This document shows positions 43,034 to 52,159 of a stretch of DNA of 64,000 nucleotides, piece after piece. Numbering within the stretch: position 1 is the first letter of the stretch; each line of letters begins with the position of its first letter. The stretch is from Streptomyces sp. B1I3 (GTDB taxonomy: Bacteria; Actinomycetota; Actinomycetes; Streptomycetales; Streptomycetaceae): positions 5,168,501-5,232,500 of the forward strand of contig NZ_JAUSYD010000001.1 of the NCBI RefSeq assembly GCF_030816615.1, read 5' to 3'. The position numbers and the translations under genes are program-made. The notes beneath the pieces are model-generated. The model ran no database searches, was not told where the DNA came from, and saw only the letters and a program-made list of their open reading frames with translations.

Positions 43034-44224
43034 ATGGAGAACAGCGGCAACACCGCATCGGACGCGTCCACCACGAGCGGGACCGCGCAGGTCCGGCCCT
43101 TCCGGGTGGAGATCCCGCAGGCCGATGTCGACGACCTGCGGCACCGTCTGGAGCGCACCCGCTGGAACACCGCGGTGACGGGCCTGGACGGCTGGGCGCG
43201 TGGCGTGCCCGCCGACTACCTGAAGGGCCTCGCCGACTACTGGGCCGAGGAGTTCGACTGGCGCGGGGCCGAGGCGCGGCTGAACGAGTTCCCGCAGTAC
43301 ATCACCGAGATCGACGGCCAGGACATCCACTTCGCGCACGTCCGCTCCGACCGGCCGGACGCCACGCCGCTGCTGCTCGTCCATGACTGGCCGGGGTCCT
43401 TCGTCCAGTTCGTCGACGTCATCGGGCCGCTGTCCCGGGACTTCCACGTCGTCGTCACCTCCACACCCGGGGTCGGCTTCTCCGGACCCCTCTCCTCGAC
43501 CGGCTGGAACACCGGCCGCATCGCGGGGGCGTTCACCGCCCTGATGGCCCGCCTCGGCTACGACCGCTACGGCGTGCAGGGCAACGGCGGTGGTGCGTGG
43601 ATCGCCGCCGAGATGGGCCGGCTCGCCCCCGGGCACGTCACCGGCATCCACGTCAACGGCCTGGTCACCTTCCCCTCGGAGGACCCCGCGGACTTCGCCG
43701 GCCTCACCGAGGGCGAGCAGGCCCGGCTGGCGCGGCTGCAGGACTTCCGCGACGACAAGATGGGCTTCAACGTCATCCAGTCCACCCGGCCGGAGACGGT
43801 GGCCTACGGGCTGAACGACTCACCCGTCGGGCAACTCGCCTGGATCATGGAGAAGTTCAAGGAGTGGACGGACCCCGCCAAGGAACTGCCCGAGGACGCG
43901 GTGGACCGTGACACCCTGCTGACCAACGTGAGCGTGTACTGGTTCACCGGCACGGCGGGGTCCTCGGCCCACCTGTACTACGAGATGGCCCACGACCCGG
44001 CCGCCTGGGCGCCCAAGGAGCGGGGCACCGTCCCGACGGCGGTGGCTGTCGCCCTGCCGTCCGATGTCGCGATCCGCCGGTTCGCCGAGCGCGATCACCA
44101 CGTGGTGCGCTGGACCGAATTCGGCCGCGGTGGCAACTTCCTCTCCCTGGAACAGCCGGAGCTGCTGGTCGAGGACGTGCGGGAGTTCTTCGCGGACCTC
44201 GCGGACCTCGCGGCCCTCGGCTGA
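43034..44224 (+). CDS. epoxide-hydrolase family protein lacking the catalytic Asp
   Basis: Protein of 396 aa with the N-terminal EHN lid (RPFRVEIPQADVDDLRHRL) and alpha/beta-hydrolase core (LLLVHDWPGSF). The nucleophile elbow, normally QGGD-x-GA(W) with Asp attacking the epoxide, here reads Q182-G-N-G-G-G-A-W189, so the Asp is replaced by Gly. The downstream His (ERDHHVVRW) is kept. It may be inactive or do different chemistry. ATG 43034 is favoured because the upstream ATG 43013 overlaps the palindrome. Confidence 0.82.
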   Translation: MENSGNTASDASTTSGTAQVRPFRVEIPQADVDDLRHRLERTRWNTAVTGLDGWARGVPADYLKGLADYWAEEFDWRGAEARLNEFPQYITEIDGQDIHFAHVRSDRPDATPLLLVHDWPGSFVQFVDVIGPLSRDFHVVVTSTPGVGFSGPLSSTGWNTGRIAGAFTALMARLGYDRYGVQGNGGGAWIAAEMGRLAPGHVTGIHVNGLVTFPSEDPADFAGLTEGEQARLARLQDFRDDKMGFNVIQSTRPETVAYGLNDSPVGQLAWIMEKFKEWTDPAKELPEDAVDRDTLLTNVSVYWFTGTAGSSAHLYYEMAHDPAAWAPKERGTVPTAVAVALPSDVAIRRFAERDHHVVRWTEFGRGGNFLSLEQPELLVEDVREFFADLADLAALG

Positions 44225-44245
44225 CCGGGGACGGCCGAGCGGAGT

Positions 44246-44282
44246 GGGCCGGCCGGAGACGGCTGCCGGGGGCGGCCGGCCC
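44246..44282. terminator. possible terminator between convergent genes
   Basis: A 9-bp perfect GC stem (44246-44254 with 44274-44282) with a 19-base loop in the 62-base gap between the epoxide-hydrolase-like and P450 genes. Confidence 0.4.
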
Positions 44283-44286
44283 GTCC

Positions 44287-45525
44287 TCAGGCCTCTGCGG
44301 GGCGCAGGCGTACGGGCAGGGACCGGTGGCCGTTGCTGATCAGCGAGGCCATCGGTTCCAGCTCCCCGGCCCGAACGGCGAGTTCGGCGTCCGGGAACCT
44401 TCCGAAGAAGGCGCGCAGCGCGGTCTCGCCCTCCAGCCGTGCCAGTGCCGCCCCGAGGCAGAAGTGGATGCCGTGGCCGAAGGCCAGGTGTTCCTTGGTG
44501 AGGCGCGTGACGTCGAAGCCGTCGGGATCCCGATGCCAGCCGGGGTGGCGGTTGGCCGCCGCGTAGGAGGCGAGGATCGCCTCGCCCTTCAGGATGGTCC
44601 GCCCGTCGGGCAGCGGGATGTCGGTGACGGCGAACCGCAGGGGCAGGTGTTTGACGGGCGGCTCGTGACGCAGGGTCTCCTCCACCACGTCCGCCCAGGT
44701 GGCGCGGCCCTCGCGGACATGGGCGAGCTGTTCCGGGTGGGTGAGGAGGGTGGTGACGGCCTGGTCGACCAGGTTGACCGTCGTCTCGTAACCGGCGTTG
44801 ATCATCAGGAGCAGGGTGTCGCGCAGTTCACCCTCGCTCAGCGCGGGCCCGCCCTCACCGCCCTCCTCCGCGCGCACGGCGATCAGCGCGGAGGTCAGGT
44901 CGTCGCCCGGATCGGCCCGCTTGGTGGCGATGAGGTCTTCGAGCATCGCGTACAGCCGCTGGTTGTTGCCGGCGGCCTGCTCGGGGGTGAGCATGGTGTC
45001 GAACACCCCGTCGACGAGTGCGCGGAAGTCGGTGCCCCGGTCCTCCGGCACTCCCATGAGGTGCCCGATGACGGCGATGGGCAGCGGATACGCGAGCCGC
45101 TCCCGCAGCTCCGCGCTCCCGCCCGGAGGCGTCGCCTCCAAGACGTCGAGGAGTCCGTCCACGATGTCCTCGACGACCGGTTTCAGCGCGGCCATGCGCC
45201 GGGCGCTGAGCGCCGGGGCGACGATGCGGCGCAGCCGGCGGTGGTCGCCTCCGTAGGCGGTGAACATGTTGGTGGCGGCGACCCACAGGGCGAGCGGCCA
45301 GGTCTGTACGGCCTCGTCGAACCCGGGCCAGTGCCGGCGCCCGTCCTTGGAGACGTCCGGACTGGTCAGCAGCTCCTTGAGCAGCACGGGATCGGTCACG
45401 GACCAGGCCTTCACCCCGAGTATGTCGATGCGCGCCGCAGGCCCCTGGGCACGGAGCAGGCGGTGTTCGGCGTCCGCGTCGCGGGCCGCGGGGTCGAGGA
45501 CGATGGGCGCTGCGTGCTGGGTCAC
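44287..45525 (-). CDS. cytochrome P450
   Basis: Protein of 412 aa, typical bacterial class-I P450. I-helix AGYETT, K-helix EETLRHEPP (ExxR) and heme-binding FGHGIHFCLGAALARLE are all intact. GTG 45525 follows GAGGAG. No ferredoxin gene adjoins it, so it must use a redox partner encoded elsewhere; substrate unknown. Confidence 0.94.
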   Translation of the reverse strand: MTQHAAPIVLDPAARDADAEHRLLRAQGPAARIDILGVKAWSVTDPVLLKELLTSPDVSKDGRRHWPGFDEAVQTWPLALWVAATNMFTAYGGDHRRLRRIVAPALSARRMAALKPVVEDIVDGLLDVLEATPPGGSAELRERLAYPLPIAVIGHLMGVPEDRGTDFRALVDGVFDTMLTPEQAAGNNQRLYAMLEDLIATKRADPGDDLTSALIAVRAEEGGEGGPALSEGELRDTLLLMINAGYETTVNLVDQAVTTLLTHPEQLAHVREGRATWADVVEETLRHEPPVKHLPLRFAVTDIPLPDGRTILKGEAILASYAAANRHPGWHRDPDGFDVTRLTKEHLAFGHGIHFCLGAALARLEGETALRAFFGRFPDAELAVRAGELEPMASLISNGHRSLPVRLRPAEA

Positions 45526-45654
45526 GGCGGGGCTCCTCGGTCGGCGGGATCCGACAGGGACCTGCCCACGGCCGACGGCCCGGACCCCCGCTCTCGGACG
45601 CACTCCCACCGTCCCGTTGTGCGACCGGCTCGCTCGGCGTCCGCCCGCGTACGG

Positions 45655-46626
45655 TCACCCGCCGGAGCGTGCCGCCGACCGCTGTGCGCGCCCCGGGGTC
45701 GGGTCCAGATACACCCGCTGGATCGACGGGTACCGTTCCCGCAGTTGCTGCGCCGCCTCCTCGCAGGCCCACTCGATCTCCTCGGCGGTCGACGCGTCCC
45801 GGAAGTCGACCTTCGCCGCGACCAGCGACTCGGCCGGCCCCTGGATCAGGGTGGTCAGCTCCACCACCTCGACGATGTGCGGCACGGACAGCAGCTCCTC
45901 GCGCACCCCGGCCCGCATCTCCGCCGGGAGCGGCCGGCCGATGAGCAGCTGGGCGTTGGACCGGCAGAGCACCCAGGCGACGTAGACCAGCAGGACGCCG
46001 ATGAGGATCGACGCGATGCCGTCCCAGACCCCGGATCCCGAGAGCTGTCCTCCGAGCAGGCCACCGGCGGCCAGCAGGAGGCCTGCCAGGGCCGCGGAGT
46101 CCTCCATCACCACCGCCTTGACGGCCGTGTCGGGGGTCCGGCGCAGGTAGCGCGGGGCGGGCATCCGGAGCCGGGCCGCCTCGCCCCTGACCTGCCGGAT
46201 CCCCGTGCGCAGAGAGAAGCCCTCCAGCAGGAAGGCGACCGCGAGCACGAGGTAGGAGACGAGCGGATCGCCGAGCTCCTCCCCCCGCGTCAGGGTGTGG
46301 ACGCCGTCGTACAGGGAGAAGACCGCTCCGCCGACGAACGTGGCGACGGCCGCGAGCATCGCCCAGATGTACCGCTCGGGGCCGTAGCCCAGCGGGTGGT
46401 CCTCGTCGGCGGGCTTCCCGCTGCGCTTGAGCGCGGTGAGGAGCATGACCTCGGTGACCGTGTCGGCGACCGAGTGCGCGGCCTCGGAGAGCATCGCACT
46501 CGAGCCGCTGATCAGACCCGCCACCACCTTGGCCACGGCGATGCCGAGGTTGGCGGCCGCCGCGACGACGACGGTGAACACCGACTCGCCGTCGGATCCC
46601 CGGCCCTGGCTCTTCTCGTCACTCAT
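45655..46626 (-). CDS. cation diffusion facilitator family transporter
   Basis: Protein of 323 aa with six predicted membrane helices and a C-terminal ferredoxin-like cytoplasmic domain. The first metal motif is SSAMLSEAAHSVADT (HxxxD); in helix 5 the usual HxxxD is replaced by MEDSAALAG, so one metal ligand differs. Probably exports Zn or another divalent ion, although the altered site weakens that. ATG 46626 has a weak ribosome site. Confidence 0.85.
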   Translation of the reverse strand: MSDEKSQGRGSDGESVFTVVVAAAANLGIAVAKVVAGLISGSSAMLSEAAHSVADTVTEVMLLTALKRSGKPADEDHPLGYGPERYIWAMLAAVATFVGGAVFSLYDGVHTLTRGEELGDPLVSYLVLAVAFLLEGFSLRTGIRQVRGEAARLRMPAPRYLRRTPDTAVKAVVMEDSAALAGLLLAAGGLLGGQLSGSGVWDGIASILIGVLLVYVAWVLCRSNAQLLIGRPLPAEMRAGVREELLSVPHIVEVVELTTLIQGPAESLVAAKVDFRDASTAEEIEWACEEAAQQLRERYPSIQRVYLDPTPGRAQRSAARSGG

Positions 46627-46655
46627 GGTGGCGAGTATGTCCCCATATCGAGCGC

Positions 46656-47531
46656 TCAGTCCCTCGGGACGCGGACCACGCCTTCCTGGATCACGGTGAT
46701 GGCGAGCTGTCCGTCCGCCGTGTAGATCCTGGCCTGGCCGAGACCTCGCCCGCCGGACGCCGACGGCGACTCCTGGTCGTACAGCAGCCATTCGTCCGCC
46801 CGGAAGGGCCGGTGGAACCACATCGCGTGGTCGAGGCTCGCGCCCACCACGTCGCCCACGGCCCAGCCCCCGCGCCCGTGGGCGAGGAGCACCGAGTCGA
46901 GCAGCGTCATGTCGGAGACGTACGTCGCCATGCAGACGTGCAGCAGCGGATCGTCGGCCAGCTTGCCGCGCGTGCGGAACCACACCTGGGACCGTGGATC
47001 GCGCGGTTCGCCGACGCTGGCGAAGGGCGGGGCGTCCACGTAGCGCAGGTCGACCGCCGCACGTGCCTCGATCAGCCGGTCCACGACCGTGGGGTCGCTG
47101 AAGCGGTCCGCGTACCGCGGGAGCATCTGCTCGGCGGTGGGCAGCGTCTCCGGGTCCGGGGCGGACGGCATGGCCGCCTGGTGGTCCATGCCCTCCTCCT
47201 GCACCTGGAAGGAGGCCGAGAGGTGGAAGATCGGCTTGCCGTGCTGGACGGCGACGACCCGGCGGGTGGTGAAGGACCGCCCGTCGCGGATCCGGTCGAC
47301 GTTGTAGACGATCGGCGCACCGGGATCCCCGGCACGCAGGAAGTACGCGTGCAGGGAATGCGTACCCCGGTCCGGCGCGACCGTACGGCCCGCCGCGACC
47401 AGGGCCTGGGCGGCCACCTGGCCGCCGAACACCCGGGGCACGACCGCCGAACGGCTCGTGCCCCGGAAGATGTCCTGCTCGATCTGCTCCAGGTCGAGCA
47501 GATCGAGCAGGGAGTCGAGTGCTGAGCTCAT
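46656..47531 (-). CDS. tesB: acyl-CoA thioesterase II
   Basis: Protein of 291 aa, the full TesB length, with double hot-dog domains. FGGQVAAQALVAAGRTV and HSLHAYFLRAGDP in the first half, and GASLDHAMWFHRPFRADEW with catalytic Asp in the second, are diagnostic. Hydrolyses medium/long-chain acyl-CoA. Next to an acyl-CoA dehydrogenase gene (18-base gap), so both may serve fatty-acid or branched-chain breakdown. Confidence 0.93.
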   Translation of the reverse strand: MSSALDSLLDLLDLEQIEQDIFRGTSRSAVVPRVFGGQVAAQALVAAGRTVAPDRGTHSLHAYFLRAGDPGAPIVYNVDRIRDGRSFTTRRVVAVQHGKPIFHLSASFQVQEEGMDHQAAMPSAPDPETLPTAEQMLPRYADRFSDPTVVDRLIEARAAVDLRYVDAPPFASVGEPRDPRSQVWFRTRGKLADDPLLHVCMATYVSDMTLLDSVLLAHGRGGWAVGDVVGASLDHAMWFHRPFRADEWLLYDQESPSASGGRGLGQARIYTADGQLAITVIQEGVVRVPRD

Positions 47532-47549
47532 GGAGAGAAGGTAGCCGCT

Positions 47550-48707
47550 CTACAGGCCCATGGACTTGGCGATGATCGACTTCATGACCTCGCTGGTGCC
47601 GCCGTAGATGCGGTTGACACGGTTGTCCGTGTACAGGCGTGCGATCGGGTACTCGTTCATGAAGCCGTAGCCACCGTGCAGCTGGAGGCAGCGGTCGATC
47701 ACGCGGTGCGCGACCTCGGTGCAGAACAGCTTCGCCGAAGCGGCCTCGGCGGCGGTGAGCTCACCGGCGTCGTGCGCGTCCATCGCCCGGTCGACCACGG
47801 CCTCGGCCGCGTCAACCTCGGCCTTGCAGGCGGCCAGTTCGAACTTCGTGTTCTGGAAGGACGCGACGGTCTTGCCGAAGACGGTGCGGTCCTGCGTGTA
47901 CTGCTGGGCGAACCGCACGGCGGCGGCTGCCTGGGCGTACGCGCCGACGGCGATGCCGAGGCGTTCCTGCGGAAGGTTCTGGCCGAGGTAGGAGAAGCCC
48001 TTGTTCTCCTCGCCCAGCAGGTCCTCGACGGGCACCTTCACGTCCACGAAGGCCAGCTCGGCGGTGTCGGAGACCTTCAGGCCCAGCTTGTCGAGCTTGC
48101 GGCCGACCGAGTAGCCCTCGGACTTGGTGTCCACGACGAGGAGCGAGATGCCGTGCCTGCGGTCGTCCGCCTTGGGGGCGTCGGTGCGGGCGCAGACGAT
48201 GACCTTGTCGGCGTGCACACCACCGGTGATGAAGGTCTTGGCGCCGTTGAGGACGTAGTGCGTGCCGTCCTCGGACAGCTTGGCGGTCGTCTTCATGCCG
48301 GCCAGGTCCGAACCGGTGCCCGGCTCGGTCATGGCTATCGCGTACATCGACTTGCCGCTGACGAAGTCCGGAAGCCAGCGCTTCTTCTGCTCCTCGGTGG
48401 CGTACGCCTTGATGTACGGCAGGCAGAGCAGGACGTGCACCCCGGAGCCGCCGAAGGAGACGCCCGCGCGCGCGGTCTCCTCGTACAGGATCGCCTCGAA
48501 CTTGAAGGACTCCTCGCCCGCGCCGCCGTACTCCTCGGGCACCTCGATGCCGAAGATGCCCAGCTCGGCGAGCTTGTAGTAGAAGTCGCGAGGCGCCTGG
48601 CCCGCCGCGAACCACTCGTCGTAGACGGGGACGACCTCGGCCTCGATGAAGGCGCGGATGGTCTCCCGGAACGCCTCGTGGTCCTCGTTGTAAACCGTAC
48701 GGCGCAC
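47550..48707 (-). CDS. acyl-CoA dehydrogenase
   Basis: Protein of 385 aa. Contains AMTEPGTGSDLAGMKTTAK and LQLHGGYGFMNEYPIARLYTDNR, the two family signatures, and ends with IYGGTSEVMKSIIAKSMGL; the GGTSE form is seen in long-chain or FadE-like enzymes. GTG 48707 with GAGGAGG. Probably the first gene of a two-gene unit with tesB. Confidence 0.92.
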   Translation of the reverse strand: MRRTVYNEDHEAFRETIRAFIEAEVVPVYDEWFAAGQAPRDFYYKLAELGIFGIEVPEEYGGAGEESFKFEAILYEETARAGVSFGGSGVHVLLCLPYIKAYATEEQKKRWLPDFVSGKSMYAIAMTEPGTGSDLAGMKTTAKLSEDGTHYVLNGAKTFITGGVHADKVIVCARTDAPKADDRRHGISLLVVDTKSEGYSVGRKLDKLGLKVSDTAELAFVDVKVPVEDLLGEENKGFSYLGQNLPQERLGIAVGAYAQAAAAVRFAQQYTQDRTVFGKTVASFQNTKFELAACKAEVDAAEAVVDRAMDAHDAGELTAAEAASAKLFCTEVAHRVIDRCLQLHGGYGFMNEYPIARLYTDNRVNRIYGGTSEVMKSIIAKSMGL

Positions 48708-48753
48708 GGGGTGCCTCCTCAGTCGGCTTCAGCTTCAGCTTCGGGCAGGATGG

Positions 48754-48769
48754 CTAAGCGCTTGCTCAG
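48754..48769. promoter_or_regulatory. palindromic site upstream of acyl-CoA dehydrogenase
   Basis: CTAAGCGCTTGCTCAG contains the AAGCGCTT palindrome; on the minus strand AGCAAGCGCTTAG is close to the AnCAAGnnCTTGnT type of TetR (KstR2/FadR-like) operators. It sits 47 bases before the start codon. Confidence 0.5.
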
Positions 48770-48983
48770 TCCTGGTCAGAAGTTACCCGGCAGTCACGGT
48801 GGCTGTCCAGGGTGATGCTGAGCACGCCGGCTCCCGAAGGGGCCTTCTGCGGGCGGGAGACGCGACGAACACCGCACGCCCCGGGATGCCTGACCGGGGT
48901 GTGCGGTGCTCGTCCTGCTGCGGGAGGGGCGCGTGAGGGCCGCGCGCGGGCGGTGCGGGGGCCGTGCGAGGGCGGTGCGGGGC

Positions 48984-49376
48984 CTACTGGGGCTTGAAGG
49001 AGCGGATCTGGTAGCTCCCCTGGAGGTTGCCGCCCTGGCCCGAAGGGGTCGAACCGACACGGGAGTTGTAGTTCGTCCCGGTGTAGTACTGCACGCGGTG
49101 GCCGGTCGCGTTCCACACGGAGCGGACGTTCTCGCCCCGCTGGATGAACGAGCAGTTGTCCGCGGTGTTCGCCTTCCGCTCGTCCGGCCACTGGCAACGG
49201 GTCCCGCCGCCGTTCCAGTCGCTGTACATGCAGAAGTTGCCGGGGCTGCAGCTGAACGCCGCAGGGGCGACCCGGGCTGCGTCGTCGGTGGCGGTGGCGG
49301 TGGCGGTGGCGGCCCCTGTGCCGAGCCCGAAGGCCAGGGTGATCGTGGCGGCGGCGAGTGCGGTGATGCGGTGCAA
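48984..49376 (-). CDS. secreted peptidase inhibitor family I36-like protein
   Basis: Protein of 130 aa: signal peptide (LAAATITLAFGLGTGAATA), then a small domain with four Cys and GNFCMYSDWNGGG, the start of I36/SMI-like inhibitor proteins. Likely exported and disulfide-bonded. No ATG is near; TTG 49376 lies after AGAGGAAGG at proper distance and gives a perfect signal peptide, so a TTG start is proposed. Confidence 0.8.
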   Translation of the reverse strand: MHRITALAAATITLAFGLGTGAATATATATDDAARVAPAAFSCSPGNFCMYSDWNGGGTRCQWPDERKANTADNCSFIQRGENVRSVWNATGHRVQYYTGTNYNSRVGSTPSGQGGNLQGSYQIRSFKPQ

Positions 49377-49598
49377 GGCGGAGAACCTTCCTCTGTCCGG
49401 TGACCCGTTTCCGGTGATCGACAGCAGCGTGGCATGGCTGTGACCTGCACCGTCAGGGGCCGAATGGGGGGCGTCCGAGGCTCGCGGGACGACCGGGCGC
49501 ACGCCTTCGCACCCCGGCGCTGACGAGCGGCCCGGTCGATGTCGGTGGCGTCGTGCAGGATCGGTTCGACGGATCACCGAGCGGACAGAGGGATCGCT

Positions 49599-49940
49599 GT
49601 GGCGATCACGAACGGGCGCATGACCGAGTACGCGTTCCTGCGCGGGCTGTACGAGGACGGCTACTTCCCCGACCAGGTGGTGGACAAGGGCAGGGCCGTC
49701 CTGATCCGGCTCTGCGAACGCATCGAGGCGCAGCGGCCGGCGGACCTGACTGCCCTGTACGCGCTCACCCATGCGGCGACGGAGGAGTTCAACGGCCTGG
49801 AAGCCGAGTTCGAGGCGGCCGGCAGCGAGATCGAGACCGTCGCGCGCGAGGAGATAGGCGAGAACTTCTGGTACATCGCCACCGCGTACGGCTTCGCGGA
49901 GGCGGACGTGGAGGAGCTGATCGCACCCCGGGAATGGTGA
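49599..49940 (+). CDS. DUF5713 family protein
   Basis: Protein of 113 aa, acidic and helical: YAFLRGLYEDGYFP, VDKGRAVLIRLCERIEA and LYALTHAATEEFN are the conserved blocks of the small DUF5713 family. Function unknown. GTG 49599 (behind GAGGGA) matches the family start better than ATG 49620. Confidence 0.82.
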   Translation: MAITNGRMTEYAFLRGLYEDGYFPDQVVDKGRAVLIRLCERIEAQRPADLTALYALTHAATEEFNGLEAEFEAAGSEIETVAREEIGENFWYIATAYGFAEADVEELIAPREW

Positions 49941-50535
49941 CCGACGGCATGACCCACGGAGCGGCGGAGGGGGCGGCCCGGCGGCGGCAAGTACACGGTC
50001 ACGCCCACGAAGGTGCGATGGGGACGGCGGCCGACGTGGACGACTCCGGGCCTGGACACAGCCGAGCTGCCGGGCCCCAGGACCCGTGTACATCTGGTCC
50101 ACGCTCACCCACAAGATCAGGACGGACCGAGGGGACCGTGCCAGGGGCCTTTTCGTTCTCATGGGCGATGCCACCTGGCCGAACTGCCCACCCCCCCCCG
50201 GAATCCGATAAGAAGCTGAACGCGGGGGAGGCGGCGGAGATCTGTACGGCGTTTCTGATCTCCGCGGGCGAGAAGGCGGAGGCCGTTGCACACACACGGG
50301 CTTCAGCGGTGAAACGCTGGAGTGGCCACTCAAACTGGCGCTGGAGGCCAGGCAGCTGGAGGCCATCGCTTACGTGGGGAACTCGCCGCACCAGTTGCGT
50401 CCGAGGAGGGTGGCGGGCAGGTACTCGGACTCGACTTCGATGGGGATGCCGGCGTCGTGGGCGATGCAGGCCATGGCGAGGGGAGCGAGCGCGATGAAGC
50501 CGGAGGGGCACGGGTGACCGAGTGCCTCCCGTGGG
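49941..50535. other. decayed accessory region
   Basis: No intact gene. Besides the Imm49-like C-terminal remnant, a plus-strand stretch at about 50210-50370 reads KLNAGEAAEICTAFLISAG and, after a frameshift, FSGETLEWPLKLALEARQLE, suggesting one broken frame of unknown identity. A run of C/G at 50190-50200 could be a slippage site. Confidence 0.45.
50370..50522 (-). pseudogene. Imm49-like immunity protein remnant (C-terminal fragment)
   Basis: About 50 codons ending at a stop at 50370 read SGFIALAPLAMACIAHDAGIPI and VESEYLPATLLGRNW, like the C-terminus of Imm49-family immunity proteins. The upstream part is absent: the frame runs into antisense of the PucR gene. It is a fragment without a start. 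Family assignment is from memory. Confidence 0.5.
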
Positions 50536-52038
50536 TCACGCGTGGGTAGGCCCGCCCTCGCGCAGCGCGAACCACAGCTCCGTCCGTACGTCCATGTCGT
50601 CCAGGTCCACGTCCAGCAGCGCCGCGCACCGGGCGATGCGCTGGCGGACCGTGTTGCGGTGGACCCGCAGGGCCACAGCCGTGCGGTCCCAGCTGCCGTG
50701 CAGGCCCAGCCAGCAGCGCAGTGTCTCGGCCAGGGGCGGGGTGAGCGGGGCCAGGAGGGCGCGGGCGTGGGCCTCGGCCTCGTCCCGGGGCACGAGGGCG
50801 GCGAGACCTCCGGTGGCCCGGCGGTCCGTGGCCAGCGGTGCGCGGGTGGCCTCCGCACGGCCCAGGGCGCGGGCCGCCCGGGTGCCGGCGGCGGGCAGGT
50901 CCGCGAGCCGCACCGGCTCCGAGGCGCCGAGGGTCCAGCCGGGCTGCGGGGTCACCTCGTGGGAGCCGGCGAGGAGGACCCGCACCGTCCCGCGGTCCGC
51001 GTCGGTCAGCGCGGAGCCCATCGCCGCCCCGAGGGTGCCGGCGGCGAGCGGGTCGGCGGCCGCGCCGTCGGCGCGGCGGGCGTGGACCACGGTCCAGAGG
51101 GCCTCCTCGTCCCCCAGGAGAGGGGCCACCTCCTGCGGGGGCGCGCCCAGCAGCAGCCGTACGAGCGCCGCCGAGCGGCCTGCCGCGCCGGCGCCCTGGT
51201 GCGGGGCCGTCAGGAGGGAGAGCAGGACGACGGCGATCCCGGCGACGGTGTGGTCCCCCGCCTCGCGCCCGGCAGTGGCCAGCACGAGGACCAGGCCCTG
51301 CGCGCCGCCGAGCGGGTACGCCGACAGGTGGGTGCCGCCCAGGGTGTCCGTCGCCGATGCGGGGCTCTGCTTCCGGGCGGCCGCCGAGGTGCCGGCGACG
51401 GCGGGGGAGGGTGCGGGGGCGGGGGCCACCACGCGGGCCAGCCGGGCCAGTGCCGCCCGTACCTCCGGCGTCAGGGCCCCGCCCGCCGCGTGGACCTCCT
51501 CGCCCTCGGCCGTCAGCAGAGCCACCCTGCCCTCCAGGTGCACGGCCAGCTGGTGCAGCACCGCCGGCACCGGACCAGGACGGGCCGCGGCGGTCGCCAG
51601 GGCCTGCTGCGCCCGGGCCGCCCGGCGCAGCTCACGGTGGCGGGCCTCCGCCATGAGCCGCCACACCGCCCGCGCGATCGCCGTGAAGGGGGTCGTGGGC
51701 GGCACCTCCAGCAAGGGCAGGCCGTGCCGGTCGCACGCCTCCACCAGCGCGCCCGGCACCGTGTCGTGCACCGGCGCCACCCCGAACCCGAGCGCCGCCG
51801 CCCCCGCCTCCACCAGCCGGGTCACATAGGTGTCCGCGTCCGCGAGCAGCACCCCGGCGCTGAGCAGCAGTTCACCACCGAGCAGATACGGATACGGGTC
51901 GGCCATCTCCGAGGTGTGCACCCACAGCAGATCGGCGTGGTCCGGGCCGGCGATCCGGCGCAGCCCCAGTTCTTCCCGCGCCAGCAGTTCGGCCAGGGCG
52001 ACGGGCGGGGCCGGGGGTCCGGCGGGGAGGTCCGTCAT
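50536..52038 (-). CDS. PucR-family transcriptional regulator
   Basis: Protein of 500 aa. N-terminal PucR domain (about 10-130, with DLLWVHTSEMADPYPYLLGG), a variable central region, and the C-terminal PucR helix-turn-helix (WDRTAVALRVHRNTVRQRI). Such proteins respond to purine, guanidino or other nitrogen compounds. Divergent from the symporter-agmatinase-TPP cassette, which it most likely regulates. ATG 52038; ATG 52053 is in frame and possible. Confidence 0.9.
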   Translation of the reverse strand: MTDLPAGPPAPPVALAELLAREELGLRRIAGPDHADLLWVHTSEMADPYPYLLGGELLLSAGVLLADADTYVTRLVEAGAAALGFGVAPVHDTVPGALVEACDRHGLPLLEVPPTTPFTAIARAVWRLMAEARHRELRRAARAQQALATAAARPGPVPAVLHQLAVHLEGRVALLTAEGEEVHAAGGALTPEVRAALARLARVVAPAPAPSPAVAGTSAAARKQSPASATDTLGGTHLSAYPLGGAQGLVLVLATAGREAGDHTVAGIAVVLLSLLTAPHQGAGAAGRSAALVRLLLGAPPQEVAPLLGDEEALWTVVHARRADGAAADPLAAGTLGAAMGSALTDADRGTVRVLLAGSHEVTPQPGWTLGASEPVRLADLPAAGTRAARALGRAEATRAPLATDRRATGGLAALVPRDEAEAHARALLAPLTPPLAETLRCWLGLHGSWDRTAVALRVHRNTVRQRIARCAALLDVDLDDMDVRTELWFALREGGPTHA

Positions 52039-52159
52039 GGATGGTCCGTCCATCGGTGCGGTCGAGAATGGATGAAACGTACACTTCAGCGTCGGCTTCC
52101 GGCCACCTACCGTCTTCTTCACGCACGACTCGTGCGCCGGGACGAGACGGAGGAAGCCC

